A DNA stretch of 64,000 nucleotides from Verrucomicrobiia bacterium. Its GTDB lineage: Bacteria > Verrucomicrobiota > Verrucomicrobiia > Limisphaerales > UBA9464. Position 1 is the first letter of the stretch; every line of letters starts with the position of its first letter. Under the pieces are notes generated by a model. The model was not told the origin of the DNA, did not search any database, and saw nothing but the letters and a program-made list of their open reading frames with translations. Below are positions 61,323 to 64,000 of the stretch, in pieces. The DNA is taken from positions 1 through 64,000 of the forward strand of contig JAHCBB010000011.1 of assembly GCA_019634635.1 (NCBI GenBank). The letters are read 5' to 3'. Both the position numbers and the translations under genes were made by a program.

Positions 61323-64000
61323 TCATGTGATTGGGGCTCCTTGAAATTCCTCGTCGGTCGAAATCCCATCTTTCCTCAGGTTTCGCACGCATTTCACGGC
61401 TTCCAGCACCGCCAACGGAATCGCTGAGACTAGGAGCAGCATGAGACAGTCGGAGATGTCCATTGCCGATGTCTTCAGAAAGCGGCCCAACGTCTCGTTG
61501 TGATGGCTCCAGACTTGCAGGCCAAATGAAAGGCTCACGATGAGTAGGAGGTTAATGTTGGAAAGAAGTGGAATGCGCCAGACAGGTTTCGTCTCGCTGC
61601 GGCAGCCAAAGGAGCGGAGCAGTTCGGCGAACACCAACACCGCAAAGGCGTGGGTGCGGGCGAGTTCTTCGGTCTCAGTCTTCAAGCCGTAGAGGTAAAC
61701 GGCGAACGATACACCCGCTGTGAGGAATCCGGTGAGGAACATGGTGCCGAGGAAACCGTGGTCGGTGATGCGCTCAGACCGGCGTCGCGGTTGGCGCTTC
61801 ATCACGTCGGGGTCGATGGGGTCGGTGGCAAGGCATAACGCGGGCAGCCCATCGGTGACGAGGTTGATCCAAAGTAGGTGAATTGGCAGCAGCGGCACGG
61901 GCAAGCCGACAACGACACATACAGTCATCAAGAGCAATTCACCACAGTTGCCGGCGAGGAGGTACTGAAGTGTCTTGCGGATGTTGTCGTAAATGCCGCG
62001 ACCTTCCTCGACGGCGGCGACGATGGAAGCAAAGTTGTCGTCGGTGACAATCATGTCCGACGCCTGCTTCGTGACCTCAGTGCCGCTGCGGCCCATCGCA
62101 ATGCCGATGTCGGCGCCCTTGATGGCGGGCGCGTCGTTCACGCCGTCGCCAGTCATTGCTACCACTGCGTCGTTCGCCTTCCACGCCCGGACGATGCGGA
62201 GTTTGTGTTCCGCGGTGACGCGCGCGTAAACATCAACTTTGGGCGATTGTTGGCGTAATTCGCCGTCCGACATCTTGTCCAACTCGACGCCCGAGATCGC
62301 CACGTCGTCGCCCGACGCGATACCGAGTTCTCGCGCTATCGCCGTCGCGGTGTGCGGGTGGTCGCCGGTAATCATCACCACGCGAATTCCCGCGGCGCGG
62401 CATTTCGCCACGGCTTCCTTTGCCTCGGCGCGTGGCGGGTCATACATGCCAGCTAGGCCGACGAACACGAGGTCGCGCTCGACCTCTTCGGGAGTGAGAC
62501 GGGCGGGTGAACTCTCGTCCAAGTCGTGATAAGCGGAGCCGAGCACTCGCAGGGCTTGTTGTGCCATTGCGGTGTTCTGCGACGAAACGCGGTGCCGGTC
62601 GGCTTCAGTCAGCGTGCGAACATCCGTGCCGTTGTAGATCTTCGTGCAACGCGATAGCAGCAAGTCGGGGGCGCCGTTGATGAAGGCGCGCAACCGGCCG
62701 TCGGGCATCCGGCGAATCACCGTGCGGCGCTTGCGGTCGGAGTCAAACGGGATTTCGTGATGCTTTGGGAATTCCTTTTCGATACGCTCCTTGTTACCTC
62801 CAGCTTTGTGGCCGCTGGCGAGCAAGGCACCTTCCGTTGGGTCGCCAATGACGCGCCAGGTGCCCTCTTCGAGGACAAGATGAGCGTTGTTGCAACCGAC
62901 CAGAACGGTCGCCAGTTCGAGCAGCGGTCCGGCGTGCCGCGCGTCCGACGCCTTTCCTTCAAAGCGCACTTCGCCATTTGGCTCGTAACCTTCGCCGGTG
63001 ACTTCGTAGGTTTGGCCTGCGACATATAGTGCGCGTACGGTCATCTCGCCTACGGTCAGCGTGCCGGTCTTGTCGGTGCATATCACTGTGGTTGAGCCGA
63101 GGGTTTCGACTGCGGGTAGTTTCCGCACGAGCGCGCGACGCCGTGACATGCGCATTACACCGAGCGCGAGGGAGACGGTGACGACGGCGGGCAATCCTTC
63201 CGGGACTGCGGCGACCGCGAGGCTCACCGAGGTCATGAACAGCTCGAAAAACTTCATCCCGCGAAGCAGCCCCAGCACAAACAACAAGGCGACAATGCCA
63301 AGCGAAGCCCAAACAAGGATGCGTCCAAAGGAATCCAGCTTCTGCTGAAGCGGCGTGCTCGCCTCCACACCCGCCTCTTCAATCAGTCCAGCGATGCGGC
63401 CAATCTCGGTGTTCATCGCCGTGGCCACGACGACGGCACTTCCTTGCCCGGTGGCGACGCTGGTTCCCATGAAGACCATGTTCTCGCGGTCACCGAGCGG
63501 GATTTCACCCTTGTCCAAAGTTAGCGGCTGCTTCGCCACCGCATCCGACTCACCCGTCAACGTGGACTCGATGCACTTGAGAGAAGAGGCTTCGAGCAGA
63601 CGGGCGTCAGCGGCCACGAGGTCGCCCGCTTCCAGTTCGATGATGTCGCCTGCGACGATTCCAGATGCGGGAATGGAACTGACTCTGCCATCTCGCCGCA
63701 CCTTCGCTTGTGGCGCGGTCAACTTCTTCAACGCGGCGATGGACTTTTCCGCGTTGAACTCCTGGTAGAAGCCGATGACGGCGTTGAGGATGACGATGGC
63801 GAGAATGGCAATGGCGTCCACCGTTTCGCCCAGCACGCCGGAGATAACGCCGGCTGCGATGAGAATCCAGATGATAAGGCTCTTGAACTGGCTGAGGAAA
63901 ATCTGCCACGAACTGATGCGCTTGCCTTCTTTCAGCTCGTTCGACCCGTTGGCCGCGAGGCGTTGGGCGGCTTCCTGAGCGGGAAGTCCGGTCGCTGTGG
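61323..64000 (-). CDS. P-type cation ATPase, calcium-type (IIA-like), start beyond window
   Basis: The frame is open from the right edge to the stop at 61323 (at least 892 residues). It includes the cation-ATPase N-domain (EAAQRLAANGSNELKEGKR), the TM4 motif AAVPEGLPAVVTVSLALGVMRM, the phosphorylation site ICTDKTGTLTVGEM, the nucleotide domain and hinge MTGDGVNDAPAIKGADIGIAMG, and several C-terminal membrane helices. PEGLPA points to the IIA (SERCA/PacL-like) or the related PMCA group that exports calcium. Whether this gene belongs to the ICE cargo or the chromosome cannot be told here. Confidence 0.93.
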   Translation of the reverse strand, partial: TATGLPAQEAAQRLAANGSNELKEGKRISSWQIFLSQFKSLIIWILIAAGVISGVLGETVDAIAILAIVILNAVIGFYQEFNAEKSIAALKKLTAPQAKVRRDGRVSSIPASGIVAGDIIELEAGDLVAADARLLEASSLKCIESTLTGESDAVAKQPLTLDKGEIPLGDRENMVFMGTSVATGQGSAVVVATAMNTEIGRIAGLIEEAGVEASTPLQQKLDSFGRILVWASLGIVALLFVLGLLRGMKFFELFMTSVSLAVAAVPEGLPAVVTVSLALGVMRMSRRRALVRKLPAVETLGSTTVICTDKTGTLTVGEMTVRALYVAGQTYEVTGEGYEPNGEVRFEGKASDARHAGPLLELATVLVGCNNAHLVLEEGTWRVIGDPTEGALLASGHKAGGNKERIEKEFPKHHEIPFDSDRKRRTVIRRMPDGRLRAFINGAPDLLLSRCTKIYNGTDVRTLTEADRHRVSSQNTAMAQQALRVLGSAYHDLDESSPARLTPEEVERDLVFVGLAGMYDPPRAEAKEAVAKCRAAGIRVVMITGDHPHTATAIARELGIASGDDVAISGVELDKMSDGELRQQSPKVDVYARVTAEHKLRIVRAWKANDAVVAMTGDGVNDAPAIKGADIGIAMGRSGTEVTKQASDMIVTDDNFASIVAAVEEGRGIYDNIRKTLQYLLAGNCGELLLMTVCVVVGLPVPLLPIHLLWINLVTDGLPALCLATDPIDPDVMKRQPRRRSERITDHGFLGTMFLTGFLTAGVSFAVYLYGLKTETEELARTHAFAVLVFAELLRSFGCRSETKPVWRIPLLSNINLLLIVSLSFGLQVWSHHNETLGRFLKTSAMDISDCLMLLLVSAIPLAVLEAVKCVRNLRKDGISTDEEFQGAPIT

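Noticed and set aside
1..64000. CRISPR arrays, rRNA genes, insertion sequences
   Set aside because: No regularly spaced repeats, rRNA cores or transposase genes with terminal inverted repeats were seen while reading; only one tRNA was found.

Overview
The window looks like high-GC chromosomal DNA from a member of the PVC group, most likely Verrucomicrobiota. Supporting signs are a membrane-bound-dehydrogenase/cytochrome c fusion of the planctomycete-verrucomicrobial type, large secreted FG-GAP/UnbV and Ig-like proteins, and a SNF2 helicase. No rRNA is present, so this placement is inference from gene content.

Region 1 (1-24355) is ordinary chromosome, with every gene on the minus strand. It holds a partial FG-GAP protein, a 1239-aa secreted Ig-like protein ending at a clear terminator, a second FG-GAP/UnbV protein, a SNF2 helicase, the PVC dehydrogenase/cytochrome c protein, an RlmI-like 23S rRNA methyltransferase, the thiL-tsaE-tsaB cluster, topoisomerase III and ychF.

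Region 2 (24356 to the right edge) reads as an integrative and conjugative element (ICE) inserted at the 3' end of tRNA-Cys(GCA). The tRNA is followed by short repeats, a tyrosine recombinase and a convergent HTH protein (candidate directionality factor). Next comes an arsenic cargo operon, arsM-sigZ-aquaporin-arsC, whose first three genes overlap by a few bases. Then RadC, a 1721-aa DarB-like methylase-helicase, an XRE regulator and a minus-strand type IV secretion locus (35332-45603). The secretion locus contains candidates for VirB2, B3, B4, B5, B6, B8, B9 and B10 plus two lipoproteins, with no VirB11. A plus-strand Clp-type AAA+ ATPase faces away from it. After a MORN protein and an Abi/HEPN defence protein come the coupling protein VirD4, ParA and accessory genes. 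The TrwC-type relaxase-helicase is at 56186-58993 on the plus strand, followed by an AbiEi-like gene, a LOG-family enzyme, a frame-disrupted zinc-ribbon gene and a P-type cation ATPase that runs off the right edge. The right end of the ICE is not visible.

The most informative structure is a ~237-bp direct repeat (52823-53058 and 56022-56259, about 95% identical by eye) that holds the relaxase promoter and first codons. The two copies flank a ~3-kb cargo: an AraC regulator, an alpha/beta hydrolase and a broken alcohol dehydrogenase. The promoter in this repeat carries TGTA-N5-TACA followed by CACAAAAYGC, and almost the same sequence lies in the divergent promoter between the pilin and Clp-type ATPase genes. 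That points to one regulator coordinating transfer functions. All functional calls are from reading the sequence, with no database search.
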